From Marinobacterium arenosum (GTDB taxonomy: Bacteria; Pseudomonadota; Gammaproteobacteria; Pseudomonadales; Balneatricaceae), in the NCBI RefSeq assembly GCF_019795155.1, contig NZ_JAILYN010000015.1, positions 28,599 to 92,598 on the forward strand: 64,000 bases of DNA, read 5' to 3'. Made by a program: the position numbers and the translations under genes. Of the stretch, positions 35,251 to 46,888 are shown one piece after another; positions within the stretch are counted from its first letter, which is position 1, and each line of letters starts with the position of its first letter. The notes below the pieces were generated by a model that did no database searches, had not been told where the DNA came from, and worked only from the letters and a program-made list of their open reading frames with translations.

Positions 35251-36237
35251 TTACTTGAACAAACCGGCCTTGCTCAGGCGCTTATCCAGTGCTTCACGCG
35301 CCACCTGCAGCGCGCCCTCTTCCACCGCTTCATGGGCCACCAGAGACAGAGCCTCTTCGGCCTGGCCGCGCCAGTGGCTGATCCACTGTTCCAGCTGCAG
35401 CCGGTTCTCGTCGGACTCGGCGGCGGCGGTCTTCAGCACCGCGTCGACCCAGCGAGACGCGTCTTTGAACCAGACCTGCATGAACTCGGTCAGCATGCCC
35501 AGGTCCTGACCATCCTGCTGCGCCAGCTTGGCGTCGAACTGTTCGTAGATCAGGTTGTAGATCAGCGAATCCAGCACCACATCCTGGGCGATAAAGACCT
35601 CGAACCAGTCTTCGGTCACCAAGGTCTTCTCCAGGTAGCGGCGCACGCCCTGCCACAACGGATCGCTCATCCAGTAGGAGCGGGCCTCGCTCAGCGCATC
35701 GCCGGTATTGCCATCAAGTAACAGCCCGATACGGGAGACGTACTGGGCGATACCCAGGCGATCCATGCCGTCGAACAGCAGCGCCTGGGTGATGGCGGTA
35801 CCGTTGCCGTAGGCGGAGCCGTACATGTTGTTGAGGTTGGCGGCATGCTCGACATGGCGTAGCGGCAGCAGGCAGCGGATCACCTTCTGTTTGGCCTCTT
35901 CCGGCATCCGCTCGGCCAGACCGCGCTTTTCGAAGAAGGCGTAGTTGTTCTCCGCCACTTCCTGCATCTTGGCGCGGGCTTGCACATAGGCGCCGTAGTA
36001 AAACTGGCGCGGATCGCGGAAGGCATACCAGTCGGCCATCTTGATCGCGGTGCGACGGGTATCGGTCAGCTCCAGCTCCGGCTGCCACAGCGGGCGATAG
36101 TGAAAATTCACTTCGGACTGGACGTCATAGGTCGCTTCCTGGTAGCGCGTTGCCGGCTTGTCGCCGAAGCGGCGTTCGATATGCGCAAAGGTATTGCGTA
36201 CCGGTTCCAGCGTTGCCGTTTTGATTTCAATGGTCAT
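35251..36237 (-). CDS. dmpL: Phenol hydroxylase beta subunit
   Basis: This 328-residue protein is related to the alpha subunit in fold but lacks the paired Glu-X-X-His iron motifs, as expected for the structural beta subunit. Typical segments are NFHYRPLWQPELELTDTRRT (about residues 50-69), YYGAYVQARAKMQEVAENNY and ALLFDGMDRLGIAQYVSRI. It forms the hydroxylase core with DmpN and DmpO. It follows dmpK by 29 bases. Confidence 0.95.
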   Translation of the reverse strand: MTIEIKTATLEPVRNTFAHIERRFGDKPATRYQEATYDVQSEVNFHYRPLWQPELELTDTRRTAIKMADWYAFRDPRQFYYGAYVQARAKMQEVAENNYAFFEKRGLAERMPEEAKQKVIRCLLPLRHVEHAANLNNMYGSAYGNGTAITQALLFDGMDRLGIAQYVSRIGLLLDGNTGDALSEARSYWMSDPLWQGVRRYLEKTLVTEDWFEVFIAQDVVLDSLIYNLIYEQFDAKLAQQDGQDLGMLTEFMQVWFKDASRWVDAVLKTAAAESDENRLQLEQWISHWRGQAEEALSLVAHEAVEEGALQVAREALDKRLSKAGLFK

Positions 36238-36266
36238 CGGACTTTTCCCAGCTCGTCAGTTTGTTT

Positions 36267-36575
36267 TTATGATTCCGGACGTTCATGGTTGCGGGCCATC
36301 AGCGTGTCCTCGCCGTAGCGCCACTTCTCCATCTCCGCATCCACCGCCGCCATCTGCTGGTCCGTCATGTGAACCACCTCGTTACGACGACAGAAATGCT
36401 CGAAGGCACCCTGCGGCATCACCAGTTCGACAAACAGGCTCGGGTCACCAATGGCGAAGTCGAATTCAACGAAACGTGCCTCCGGCTCGCTGCGTACACG
36501 CACATATTTGACCAGCCGCTGAAAGTCCGGCCTGGTCGGTATATCGGTTCGCGTTTCTAGGTGAACGGTTGCCAT
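36267..36575 (-). CDS. dmpK: Phenol hydroxylase assembly protein
   Basis: This 102-residue protein contains KYVRVRSEPEARFVEFDFAI and FVELVMPQGAFEHFCRRNEV, characteristic of DmpK/PhhK/TomA0. The subunit assists iron incorporation into the hydroxylase and is not needed for turnover itself. It is the first gene of the leftward phenol operon, about 40 bases after a consensus sigma-54 promoter. Confidence 0.94.
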   Translation of the reverse strand: MATVHLETRTDIPTRPDFQRLVKYVRVRSEPEARFVEFDFAIGDPSLFVELVMPQGAFEHFCRRNEVVHMTDQQMAAVDAEMEKWRYGEDTLMARNHERPES

Positions 36576-36615
36576 ACTGCCCCCTGTGATTTTTTGTTTT
36601 CGTCACTCCCACTTC

Positions 36616-36631
36616 AGCAACCGGCGTGCCA
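36616..36631 (-). promoter_or_regulatory. Sigma-54 promoter of the phenol hydroxylase operon
   Basis: Read on the minus strand the sequence is TGGCACGCCGGTTGCT, a full match to the -24/-12 consensus TGGCAC-N5-TTGCT. The expected start point is about 12 bases beyond the -12 GC, near 36605, giving a 30-base leader before dmpK. An AT-rich interval extends upstream to the divergent dmpR. AATGATTTGATGATG at 36810-36824, about 180 bases upstream, is a weak candidate for a DmpR/XylR upstream activating site. Confidence 0.92.
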
Positions 36632-36908
36632 GCACCGGCACAGGAGGCCCAAAAAAAGACAACGAAACCATGCAACATATTGTTTTAATTCGATTTATTT
36701 TTTAGAAAAAAGATAAAAAATGCGCTCACCAAGACACTTCATGGGAAATTAGCGCTTGACGAATAGAGGGGGAGGGGTGATGAAATGATTAAAGCAAACA
36801 ACAAAAATTAATGATTTGATGATGCCGTGCATAACCCTGTTCCACCCTGCCAAAACAGTTATGCGACGCCATCAATGCCACCCAATAAAATAATAAGGGG
36901 CTGACAAA

Positions 36909-38618
<1,710 letters not shown>

Positions 38619-38732
38619 TGCAAAACCACTGGCCGGGGTCTCTGCGCCCCGGTCAGCCATCCCCATTTCATGATCGAACCACCACTGAGGTACACTCTGC
38701 GGCCCGAATTCGCATGACCGCCGCCGCTTCCC

Positions 38733-39449
38733 ATGAACCTGATACTGCTGTTCGAAGATGATTTCGTCGCCACCGACCGGGTGATACTGGCCGACCGCCG
38801 CTTCCACCATATCCGCCAGGTCCAGCAACCGGCGCTCGGCGACAGCCTGAAGGTCGGTTTGCTGAACGGCGAGATCGGCCGGGGGCTGGTGATGGCGATC
38901 GACGACCGCCAGATCGAGTTGGCGGTCCGGCTGGAGCGGCAACCGCCACGCCCGCTGCCGCTGACCCTGATCATGGCGTTGCCGCGGCCGAAGATGCTCA
39001 AGCGCACCCTGCAGAGCGCCACCGCGATGGGGGTCAAGCAGCTCTACCTGATCAACTCCTACCGGGTCGACAAGAGCTTCTGGTCATCGCCCTGGCTGGC
39101 CGACGGCAAGATTCACGAGCAGCTGCTGCTCGGCCTGGAGCAGGCCGGCGACACCCTGCTGCCACAGGTCCACCTGCGTAAGCGCTTCAAGCCGTTCGTC
39201 GAGGACGAACTGCCGGCGATCGCCGCCGACAGCCGGGCGCTGATCGCACACCCCTACCAGGCCGCCGAGTGCCCGGCGCCGCTGGATACCCCGACCACCC
39301 TGGCGGTCGGCCCGGAGGGCGGCTTTATCCGCTACGAGGTGGATAAGCTGATTGAAACCGGTTTCCAGCCGATCCATATCGGCGAACGGATTCTGCGGGT
39401 GGAAAACGCGGTGCCGGTGCTACTGGCCCGCTTATTCCCGATTTTTTGA
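38733..39449 (+). CDS. rsmE: 16S rRNA m3U1498 methyltransferase
   Basis: This 238-residue SPOUT methyltransferase has the characteristic N-terminal PUA-like region (FVATDRVILADRRFHHIRQVQ). The C-terminal SAM-binding knot includes LAVGPEGGFIRYEVDKLIETGF and HIGERILRVENAVPVLLA. It methylates U1498 of 16S rRNA. This is a housekeeping gene and marks the end of the aromatic island. The length is usual for the family. Confidence 0.95.
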   Translation: MNLILLFEDDFVATDRVILADRRFHHIRQVQQPALGDSLKVGLLNGEIGRGLVMAIDDRQIELAVRLERQPPRPLPLTLIMALPRPKMLKRTLQSATAMGVKQLYLINSYRVDKSFWSSPWLADGKIHEQLLLGLEQAGDTLLPQVHLRKRFKPFVEDELPAIAADSRALIAHPYQAAECPAPLDTPTTLAVGPEGGFIRYEVDKLIETGFQPIHIGERILRVENAVPVLLARLFPIF

Positions 39450-39488
39450 CCCCGGTCAGCTGTTCGGCAGAACAAACCGTCACAGTGC

Positions 39489-39530
39489 TTGACAGATTAC
39501 AGAAATGTAATAAGAATAATTCGCATTAAA
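39489..39530 (+). promoter_or_regulatory. fbpA promoter with overlapping Fur-box-like site
   Basis: TTGACA (39489-39494) is followed by a 17-base spacer and AAGAAT (39512-39517). AAGAATAATTCGCATTAAA (39512-39530) overlaps the -10 and resembles the Fur consensus, especially in its AGAATAATT and GCATTA halves. Iron-dependent repression of the Fe(III)-binding protein gene is the expected outcome. A similar site lies upstream of fbpC. Confidence 0.72.
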
Positions 39531-39568
39531 CTTATTAAACCAGTGACCGGGACGTTCAAATCAGTATT

Positions 39569-40600
39569 ATGAAAATCTCCATCAAGGCACTCTCCTGCGC
39601 CGCTCTGGCCACCTTGTTCAGCTTACCGAGCGCCCAGGCCGCCGACGAGGTCAACATTTACTCCTACCGCCAGCAGTTCCTGATTCAACCTTTGCTGGAC
39701 GCATTCACCGAGGAAACCGGCATCGCCACCAAGGTGGTATTCGCCAAGAAGGGCCTGCTGGCCCGACTGAAACATGAAGACAAGAACTCGCCGGCCGACG
39801 TACTGCTGACCTCCGATATCGGACCGCTGTACGACGCCGTCGAACAGGGGCTGACCCAACCGATCCGCAGCGAGATCATCGATCGCAACGTGCCGGCCAA
39901 ATACCGCGACCCGGCACACCAGTGGGTCGGCCTGACCTCCCGCTCGCGCATCATCTACGCCTCCAAGGAACGGGTCGAGGCGGGCGAGATCAGCCGCTAC
40001 GAAGACCTGACCGACCCGAAATGGAAAGGCCGTATCTGTACCCGCAGCGGCAAGCACACCTACAACCTGTCGCTGATCGGTTCGATGATCGCCCACAAAG
40101 GCGAAGCGGAAACCAAGCAGTGGGTGGAAGGACTGAAAGCCAATCTGGCGCGCAAGCCGCAGGGCAACGACCGCGCCCAGGTGAAAGCAGTTAAAGAGGG
40201 TGTCTGTGATATCGCGCTGGGCAACTCCTACTACTTCGGCAAGATGATCACCAACGACAAGAAGCCGGAGCAGATCGAGTGGGCCCAGTCGGTCAACCTG
40301 ATCTTCCCGAACCAGGATGACCGCGGTGCGCATATGAATATCTCCGGTGCGGCGATCACCAAGTATGCCCCGCACCCGGCCGCGGCCCAGAAGCTGATCG
40401 AGTTTCTGACCACCGAGAAGGCGCAGAAGCTGTACGCCGAGGTCAACTTCGAGTTCCCGGTGCGGCCGGGCACCGAGCGCTCCGAACTGCTCAACAAATA
40501 CATGGGCGAGTTCAAGGAGGACGCTATCAACCTGCAGAAAGTGGCCGAACAGCGCAGCGCCGCTGCCAAACTGGCCGACCAGGTTGGTTTCGACAACTGA
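39569..40600 (+). CDS. fbpA: Fe(III) ABC transporter, periplasmic binding protein
   Basis: This 343-residue precursor has a Sec signal peptide (MKISIKALSCAALATLFSLP, cleaved after AQA at about residue 24). The mature part is the ferric-binding FbpA/FutA class: VNIYSYRQQFLIQPLLDAF at the start and the Tyr-rich iron site LGNSYYFGK near residue 220. It captures Fe(III) in the periplasm for FbpB. It is followed after 82 bases by the permease gene, with a short inverted repeat (AATCAGC/GCTGATT) between. The ATPase gene is separated, at 60434-61483. Confidence 0.92.
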   Translation: MKISIKALSCAALATLFSLPSAQAADEVNIYSYRQQFLIQPLLDAFTEETGIATKVVFAKKGLLARLKHEDKNSPADVLLTSDIGPLYDAVEQGLTQPIRSEIIDRNVPAKYRDPAHQWVGLTSRSRIIYASKERVEAGEISRYEDLTDPKWKGRICTRSGKHTYNLSLIGSMIAHKGEAETKQWVEGLKANLARKPQGNDRAQVKAVKEGVCDIALGNSYYFGKMITNDKKPEQIEWAQSVNLIFPNQDDRGAHMNISGAAITKYAPHPAAAQKLIEFLTTEKAQKLYAEVNFEFPVRPGTERSELLNKYMGEFKEDAINLQKVAEQRSAAAKLADQVGFDN

Positions 40601-40682
40601 TTGAAATCAGCTAATTAGCTAGTTGCTGGCTGATTGATGGCGGGGCCCCGGGGGGCTCCGCCTTTGCCGTATCTGGAGCACG

Positions 40683-42374
40683 ATGAAAGCACTGCCGCTC
40701 GCCCCCAGCCTGCTGCCGCCGCGCAGCAACCGCCATCCCGGCCTGATGCGCTGGTACTTGTCTACCTGGCTGACCGCCGCGCTGGTCGCCCTGCCGGTGC
40801 TGTCCGTGTTCTACCTGGCGCTGTTCCCGAAAGAGAATATCTGGCCGCACCTGGTCGACACCGTGCTGCCGGTCTATGTCTGGACCACCCTGCAGCTGCT
40901 GCTGGGGGTCGGTACGCTGGCGGTGTTCCTGGGTGTCGCCACCGCCGGGCTGGTCACCCTGTGCCAGTTCCCCGGCCGGCGGATCTTCGAATGGGCCCTG
41001 CTGCTGCCGTTTGCGGTGCCGGCCTACGTGATCGCCTATATCTATACCGACCTGCTCGAGTATGCCGGCCCGCTGCAGGGCTTGCTGCGCGAGCTGTTCG
41101 GCTGGCACAGTGCCCGCGATTACTGGTTCCCGGAGATCCGCAGCCTGGGCGGCGCCATCCTGATGCTGGCACTGGTGCTTTACCCCTACGTCTACCTGCT
41201 GGCGCGCGCCTCCTTCCTGGAGCAGTCCAACAGTCTGCGCGACGCCAGCCGGATGCTCGGCTGCAGCGGCTGGACCAGCTTCCTGCGCATCACCCTGCCG
41301 ATCGCCCGGCCGGCGATCGCCGTCGGCCTGGCACTGGTATCGATGGAGACCCTGAACGACTTCGGCACGGTGGACTTCTTCGCGGTGAAAAGCTTGAGTG
41401 CCGGCATCTACGACACCTGGCTGAACATGGGTAACCTGGGCGGCGCGGCGCAGATCGCCAGCCTGATGATGATCTTCGTGGTGATGCTGATCAGCCTGGA
41501 GCGGATCGCCCGGGCCCGCCAGAAGCAATACCACGGCAGCGACCGTTTCCAGGCGCTGAATACCATCCGGCTGCGCGGCTGGAAAGCGGCGGCAGCGTTC
41601 AGCCTCTGCGGCGCGCCGGTACTGTTCGGCTTCCTGTTGCCGGTGATCGTACTGGCCGGCTATGCCAGCGACCACCTCGACCAGCTCTGGCAGCAGGATT
41701 TCCTCAGCTACGCCAGCCACAGTTTCAGCCTGTCGGTGATGGCGGCGCTGTGCACCATCGCCATCGCCCTGCTGCTGGCCTACAGCAAGCGACTGCACCA
41801 GAAACGCAGCCTGCAGCATGCCGCCAATCTGTCCAGCCTCGGCTACGCGATGCCGGGCGCGGTATTGGCGATCGGCGTGATCATCCCACTGGCGGCGTTC
41901 GACAACGCCGTCGACCAGTGGCTCAGCAGCCACTTCGGTATCTCCACCGGCCTGCTGCTGAGCGGCACCACCTTCGCCATCGTGTTCGCCTACTCGGTGC
42001 GCTTCCTGGCGGTGTCCACCGGGGCGATCGATTCCAGCCTCAGCAAGGTCACCCCGTCGATGGATATGGCGGCCCGCTCGCTGGGCCACAATCCGATGCA
42101 GACCCTGCTGCGGGTGCACCTGCCGCTGATCCGCGGCGGCATCCTGACCGCCGGCCTGGTGGTGTTCGTCGACTGCATGAAGGAACTGCCGGCCACGCTG
42201 ATTCTGCGACCGTTCAATTACGATACCCTGGCGACCTTCGTCTACCAGTATGCCTCGGATGAGATGCTGGAGGAGTGCGCGCTGGCGGCCCTGTTGATCG
42301 TGCTGGTCGGGGTGATTCCGGTGATCCTGCTGAGCCGCACCATCACCGCTACCCGGCAACAGAAGGTTAGTTAA
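40683..42374 (+). CDS. fbpB: Fe(III) ABC transporter permease (double-domain)
   Basis: This 563-residue inner-membrane protein has about 12 hydrophobic segments and two permease modules, the standard FbpB layout. The EAA-type loops are at LRDASRMLGCSGWTSFLRIT (first half) and MAARSLGHNPMQTLLRVHLP (second half). It forms the iron translocation channel. It follows fbpA on the same transcript and converges with glpK. Confidence 0.92.
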   Translation: MKALPLAPSLLPPRSNRHPGLMRWYLSTWLTAALVALPVLSVFYLALFPKENIWPHLVDTVLPVYVWTTLQLLLGVGTLAVFLGVATAGLVTLCQFPGRRIFEWALLLPFAVPAYVIAYIYTDLLEYAGPLQGLLRELFGWHSARDYWFPEIRSLGGAILMLALVLYPYVYLLARASFLEQSNSLRDASRMLGCSGWTSFLRITLPIARPAIAVGLALVSMETLNDFGTVDFFAVKSLSAGIYDTWLNMGNLGGAAQIASLMMIFVVMLISLERIARARQKQYHGSDRFQALNTIRLRGWKAAAAFSLCGAPVLFGFLLPVIVLAGYASDHLDQLWQQDFLSYASHSFSLSVMAALCTIAIALLLAYSKRLHQKRSLQHAANLSSLGYAMPGAVLAIGVIIPLAAFDNAVDQWLSSHFGISTGLLLSGTTFAIVFAYSVRFLAVSTGAIDSSLSKVTPSMDMAARSLGHNPMQTLLRVHLPLIRGGILTAGLVVFVDCMKELPATLILRPFNYDTLATFVYQYASDEMLEECALAALLIVLVGVIPVILLSRTITATRQQKVS

Positions 42375-42429
42375 CAGCGATAAGCGGCAAGCTGCAAGTT
42401 CGCTTGCGACTTGCCTCAGCTGCTTCAAA

Positions 42430-43908
42430 CTACGCCTGCACCCGCCGCACCGCCTCCTGCCACTGGGCGTAGAACCAATCACGGCGCTCCTTGCTCATGG
42501 CCGGTTCAAAACTCTTGTCGCAACACCACATGGCTTGCAACTGCTCGAGGGAGGCGAACACCCCCGCCTGCAAGCCGGCCAGATAGGCGGCGCCCAGGGC
42601 GGTGGTTTCGATGATCTGCGGGCGATCGACCCGGGCGCCGAGAATATCGGCAAGGAAATTCAGCACCCAGTTGTTGGCTACCATGCCACCATCCACCCGC
42701 AACGTGGTGGGACGCACCCCATCGCTCTCCATCGCTTTCTGCAGATCCTTGGTCTGGTAACAGACCGACTGCAGGCCTGCCGTGACGATCTCCTTGATGC
42801 CGGTATCCCGGGTCAGGCCAAAGATGGCGCCGCGGGCATTCGGGTTCCAGTAGGGCGCCCCCAAACCGGTGAAAGCCGGCACCATGAAGACGCCGTGGTC
42901 CAGCGGGGTCTGCTCGGCCAGGGATTCCGTTTCCCCGGCGCCCTTGATCAGCTGTAAGCCGTCGCGAATCCATTGAATCGCCGCGCCGGCAATGAAGATA
43001 CTGCCCTCCAGGGCGTAGGTCGGCGTGCCGTTGAGGCGATAGGCAACGGTGGTCAACAGTCGGTTGGCCGACCTCAGCGCCTTATCGCCGGTATTGAGCA
43101 TAAAGAAGCAGCCGGTGCCGTAGGTGCTCTTGGCCATACCTTCGGCGAAACAAGTCTGGCCAAACAGCGCGGCTTGCTGATCACCGGCGATCCCCTGTAC
43201 CGGCACCGAAGCCCCCAACAGCTCGGCGTCTGTCCAGCCGAAATCGGCGGCGGAATCCATCACCTCCGGCAGCAGGGAGGCCGGGATATCAAACAACTCC
43301 AGCAACTCGCTGTCCCACTCCTGAGAGTGGATGTTGAACAGCATGGTCCGCGAGGCGTTGGTGGCATCGGTACGGTGGACCTTGCCACCGGTCAGCTGCC
43401 ACAGCAGGTAGCTGTCCACGGTGCCAAATGCCAGTTCACCGCGCTCTGCCCTCGCGCGCGCTCCAGGCACCTCATCCAGCACCCAGCGCAACTTGGTGGC
43501 GGAAAAATAGGGATCGATCAACAAACCGGTTTTGCTGCCGACCAGCTCCTCCAGCCCTTGCTCGGCAAGGGATTCGCAATAGCCGGCGGTACGCCGATCC
43601 TGCCAGACGATGGCGTTGTAAATCGGCTTGCCGCTCTGGCGATCCCATACCAGGGTGGTTTCCCGCTGGTTGGTGATGCCGATGGTGATCAGCTCTTCAG
43701 CACCGATGCCGTTTTCCCGCAGCACCTGGCGGCAGGTACGCAGCACGGTCCCCCACAGATCGTCCGGATTGTGCTCCACCCAGCCATCTTCGGGAAAGAT
43801 TTGCGGGAACTCCTCCTGGGCAATGGCATGGACCCTTCCTTCTCGAGTGAAAAGCACGGCCCTGGAGCTGGTGGTTCCCTGATCAATCGACAAAATGTAA
43901 CCGGACAT
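42430..43908 (-). CDS. glpK: Glycerol kinase
   Basis: This protein of about 492 residues has FGGY-kinase N-terminal phosphate loop [14 protein letters not shown] and the family signature region around [16 protein letters not shown]. The C-terminal nucleotide region ([18 protein letters not shown]) and [10 protein letters not shown] are also seen. It phosphorylates glycerol to glycerol-3-phosphate at the cytoplasmic face. The ATG at 43908 has AGGGT at proper spacing; an in-frame ATG at 43914 sits too close to that site. It is divergent from glpR and begins the glycerol island. Confidence 0.95.
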   Translation of the reverse strand: MSGYILSIDQGTTSSRAVLFTREGRVHAIAQEEFPQIFPEDGWVEHNPDDLWGTVLRTCRQVLRENGIGAEELITIGITNQRETTLVWDRQSGKPIYNAIVWQDRRTAGYCESLAEQGLEELVGSKTGLLIDPYFSATKLRWVLDEVPGARARAERGELAFGTVDSYLLWQLTGGKVHRTDATNASRTMLFNIHSQEWDSELLELFDIPASLLPEVMDSAADFGWTDAELLGASVPVQGIAGDQQAALFGQTCFAEGMAKSTYGTGCFFMLNTGDKALRSANRLLTTVAYRLNGTPTYALEGSIFIAGAAIQWIRDGLQLIKGAGETESLAEQTPLDHGVFMVPAFTGLGAPYWNPNARGAIFGLTRDTGIKEIVTAGLQSVCYQTKDLQKAMESDGVRPTTLRVDGGMVANNWVLNFLADILGARVDRPQIIETTALGAAYLAGLQAGVFASLEQLQAMWCCDKSFEPAMSKERRDWFYAQWQEAVRRVQA

Positions 43909-43929
43909 GAACATTACCCTTATGCTTAT

Positions 43930-43962
43930 TATGTATGTTCTAATTTTTTCGATAATGCATCA
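43930..43962. promoter_or_regulatory. Candidate GlpR half-sites upstream of glpK
   Basis: TATGTTC and TTTCGATAATGCAT lie within 30 bases upstream of the glpK start. They resemble the TATGTTCG/CGAACATA halves of GlpR operators. The same motif cluster occurs before glpD and near glpS. Assignment is by motif resemblance and position only. Confidence 0.4.
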
Positions 43963-44148
43963 TTTGGAATACCAGGGCAATTTGCTTTTTCCAAAGCGAT
44001 CACGACCAGCCCCAGCGGTCGCTGTGCCAAAACGAAAACGGATATGGGATAATCCAGCCGTTTCAATCCCTTATGTACCGCCGTAGCAAAACTCGCGGGC
44101 CGCATGAGGCAGTGCAACCGACCAAGATGAGCAAAAGGTTATACCGGT

Positions 44149-44907
44149 ATGTCGCAGAGCCAACGCCAGCATCAGATCCTGGAGCTTATTCAGCACAAGG
44201 GGTTCGTCAGCATCGACGAACTGGTCGAGCACTTTAAAGTCACCCCGCAAACCATCCGGCGCGACCTGAACCAACTGGCGGATGCCGACAAGATCCGCCG
44301 CCATCACGGTGGGGCCGGAGTGGAGTCCAGTACCGTCAACGCCTCCTACCAGTCGCGTAAGATCATGAACCTGGCAGCCAAGGAACGGATAGCGGCCGAG
44401 CTGGTGAAGATGATTCCGGACGGCGCCGCACTGTTTATCAACATCGGCACCACCACCGAGACCATCGCCAAGGCGCTGCTCAACCACCGTGACCTCAAGG
44501 TGGTTACCAACAACATCCACGTGGCGTCGATCCTGTCGGCGAAAGAGGACTTCACCGTGATCATCGCCGCCGGCGAGGTGCGCCATCGCGATGGCGGCAT
44601 CATCGGCGAAGCAACCTGCGACTTCATCAGCCAGTTCCAGATGGACTACGGCATTATCGGTATCAGCGGCATCAGCCTGGACGGCTCGCTGCTTGACTTC
44701 GATTACCGGGAGGTGAAGGTGGCCCAGGCGATCATCGAACACTCCCGCCACGTGATTCTGGCGGCGGACCACACCAAGTTCGGCCGCAGCGCGATGGTCA
44801 AGCAGGCCAATATCTCCCAGGTCAGCCACCTGTTTACCGATGAAGCGCCGCCCGCCGAGATCGCCGAGATCCTGGACGCAAACAATATCAGCACCCATGT
44901 CGTCTAA
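44149..44907 (+). CDS. glpR: Glycerol-3-phosphate regulon repressor (DeoR family)
   Basis: This 252-residue protein has an N-terminal DeoR HTH (MSQSQRQHQILELIQHKGFV; recognition VTPQTIRRDLNQL) and a C-terminal sugar-phosphate-binding DeoRC domain containing FINIGTTTETIAKAL and the late ILAADHTKFGRSAMV. Its position between glpK and glpD, and likeness to GlpR, make it the repressor of the glp genes, released by glycerol-3-phosphate. Putative operators lie upstream of glpK, glpD and possibly glpS. Confidence 0.92.
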   Translation: MSQSQRQHQILELIQHKGFVSIDELVEHFKVTPQTIRRDLNQLADADKIRRHHGGAGVESSTVNASYQSRKIMNLAAKERIAAELVKMIPDGAALFINIGTTTETIAKALLNHRDLKVVTNNIHVASILSAKEDFTVIIAAGEVRHRDGGIIGEATCDFISQFQMDYGIIGISGISLDGSLLDFDYREVKVAQAIIEHSRHVILAADHTKFGRSAMVKQANISQVSHLFTDEAPPAEIAEILDANNISTHVV

Positions 44908-45370
44908 GGAACCTGCGAACAAGTCCCTTGGGCCTCTGGCTTTCGGAGCGGTCAGAGATCAATACCCACACGCAAGGGCATAAAGGCCACGATTGCAGGC
45001 GTACTGGTTGTCCCCGGCGCGCCGGCCGGACGTAAATCGTTAACGCAGAGCTTTGATCGCCCGGGTGCCGGACCACCGAAAGCCCCCTCTCAGCGGTAAG
45101 AGCGGCACCTCCACTTCGCCTCCTCCCTGCCCGCGCGGAACTTCGCCGGGCTTTCCAACCTATTGTTTTATAAGCGCCTTACAAGATTGTCGTCGGCATA
45201 GAGCATACCGGCGCAAATCCTCACGCCCCTTAATGTTCGTTTTTTATTGATTTTGTTCGATATAGAACACTATATTAAATGAAAGCGAACATATTGCGAT
45301 TCAACCTGAACGCAGTCCGGCGCTGAATTGCAGTATCCGGCAAGACGATCACACCGAGGAGAGAACGGAG
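44908..45370. other. 463-base intergenic region glpR-glpD
   Basis: No gene is supportable. The left two thirds shows no repeat or RNA motif that I can defend. The right part holds the glpD promoter and its operators (45233-45293). Confidence 0.55.
45233..45293 (+). promoter_or_regulatory. glpD promoter with overlapping GlpR-like operators
   Basis: TTGATT (45247-45252), an 18-base spacer and TATATT (45271-45276) form a plausible sigma-70 promoter. The spacer contains the imperfect palindrome TGTTCGATATAGAACA (45254-45269). ATGTTCG (45233-45239) flanks it on the left and CGAACATA (45286-45293) on the right. These halves match GlpR operator halves, giving an arrangement for tight repression. 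Confidence 0.68.
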
Positions 45371-46888
45371 ATGAGCCTGAAGCACGAGATCTACGACCTG
45401 CTGGTGGTAGGCGGCGGAATAAATGGAGCCGGCATAGCGGCCGATGCGGCCGGACGCGGCCTGAAGGTCGTGCTGTGCGAAATGAACGATCTGGCTTCGG
45501 CGACCTCATCCAATAGCAGCAAACTGATTCACGGTGGCTTGCGTTACCTGGAGTACTACGAGTTCCGCCTGGTGCGCGAAGCGCTGGCCGAGCGAGAGGT
45601 ATTGCTGAAGAATGCGCCGCATATCATCTGGCCGCTGCGCTTCCGCCTGCCGCACCGCCCCCATCTGCGTCCGGCATGGATGATCCGTGCCGGCCTGTTC
45701 CTTTACGATCATCTGGCCAAGCGGGTGACCCTGCCGGCATCCAAAAGCTTGACCTTCGGTAGCGACAGCCCGCTGATTGCCCAGATCAGTCGCGGCTTCG
45801 AGTACTCCGACGGCTGGGTGGACGACGCGCGCCTGGTGGTTCTGAATGCCCAGGCCGCCCGGCAGAAAGGGGCCGAGATCCATACCCGCACCAAATGCAT
45901 CAGCGCCAGGCGAACGGCCGATCTCTGGGCTGTCACCCTGCAGAACACCCTGACCGGCGAAACCCATGAGCTAAAAGCACGCGCGTTGGTCAACGCCGCC
46001 GGCCCCTGGGTATCCAGCCTGTTCGGCGACGTGATGGCGACCAAGGCCCCGAAGAGTATCCGCCTGGTGAAAGGCAGCCATATCATCGTGCCGCGTATCC
46101 ACAACGAACCGGAAGCCTACATCCTGCAGAACGAAGATGGCCGCATCGTATTCGTGATCCCGTACGAGGACCGCTTCTCGCTGATCGGCACCACCGACGT
46201 GGAATACCAAGGCGATCCCGCCGAGGTGGCGATCAGCCAGGATGAGGTGGAGTACCTGGTGGCGGTAACCAACCAACACTTCAAACGGCGGATCAGCGCC
46301 CAGGACGTACTAAGCAGCTACTCCGGGGTACGCCCACTTCTGGATGACGAAGCCGACTCGGCCCAGGCGGTGACCCGCGACTACACCTTCGAGGTGGACG
46401 CACCCGGCCAGCAGGCGCCGCTGCTGTCGGTGTTCGGCGGCAAGATCACCACCTACCGAAAATTGTCCCAGGCGGCGGTGGACCAGCTGAGCGAGTTCTT
46501 CCCCCAGGCGGGTCCCCAATGGACCGCTGACGCGCCGCTGCCGGGTGGTGACTTTGACAGTCAGCCGCAGCTGCAGATGGACCTGAAAAAGCGATATGGC
46601 TGGCTTCCCCAGCCGTTGGTCAAGCGTTATGTGCGCAGCTACGGCACCCTGACCCACCAGTTGCTGAAAAACTGCAACGGCCCGAACGATCTGGGACAGG
46701 ACTTTGGCGCCGGCCTGCACGAGGCCGAAGTGAACTACCTGATCGAACAGGAATGGGCTCAGACGGCGGAAGATATTATCTGGCGCCGGACCAAGTTCGG
46801 CCTCTACCTGAACGAAGCGCAGATCGAGCATCTGGCCCGCTTCATCAACCACCACCCCGGTTTACAGGAGTTGCGGGCGGTCTCTTGA
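45371..46888 (+). CDS. glpD: Aerobic glycerol-3-phosphate dehydrogenase
   Basis: This 505-residue FAD enzyme has the N-terminal dinucleotide motif DLLVVGGGINGAGIAADAAG and the family segments SSNSSKLIHGGLRYLEYYEF and GGKITTYRKLSQ. It is peripheral on the inner membrane, oxidising glycerol-3-phosphate to DHAP with electrons to quinone. GAGGAGAGAACGGAG precedes the ATG. It is the first gene of a rightward unit that continues with gap, pyk, a small ORF, eno and tpiA. Confidence 0.95.
   Translation: MSLKHEIYDLLVVGGGINGAGIAADAAGRGLKVVLCEMNDLASATSSNSSKLIHGGLRYLEYYEFRLVREALAEREVLLKNAPHIIWPLRFRLPHRPHLRPAWMIRAGLFLYDHLAKRVTLPASKSLTFGSDSPLIAQISRGFEYSDGWVDDARLVVLNAQAARQKGAEIHTRTKCISARRTADLWAVTLQNTLTGETHELKARALVNAAGPWVSSLFGDVMATKAPKSIRLVKGSHIIVPRIHNEPEAYILQNEDGRIVFVIPYEDRFSLIGTTDVEYQGDPAEVAISQDEVEYLVAVTNQHFKRRISAQDVLSSYSGVRPLLDDEADSAQAVTRDYTFEVDAPGQQAPLLSVFGGKITTYRKLSQAAVDQLSEFFPQAGPQWTADAPLPGGDFDSQPQLQMDLKKRYGWLPQPLVKRYVRSYGTLTHQLLKNCNGPNDLGQDFGAGLHEAEVNYLIEQEWAQTAEDIIWRRTKFGLYLNEAQIEHLARFINHHPGLQELRAVS

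Noticed and set aside
42383..42424. Hairpin GCAAG-TTCG-CTTGC between fbpB and glpK as a bidirectional terminator
   Set aside because: Stem is short and no T-run follows on either strand.
40611..42482. 623-codon open frame on the minus strand
   Set aside because: Antisense to fbpB with a Gln/Gly/His-rich shadow composition; the permease frame is well supported.
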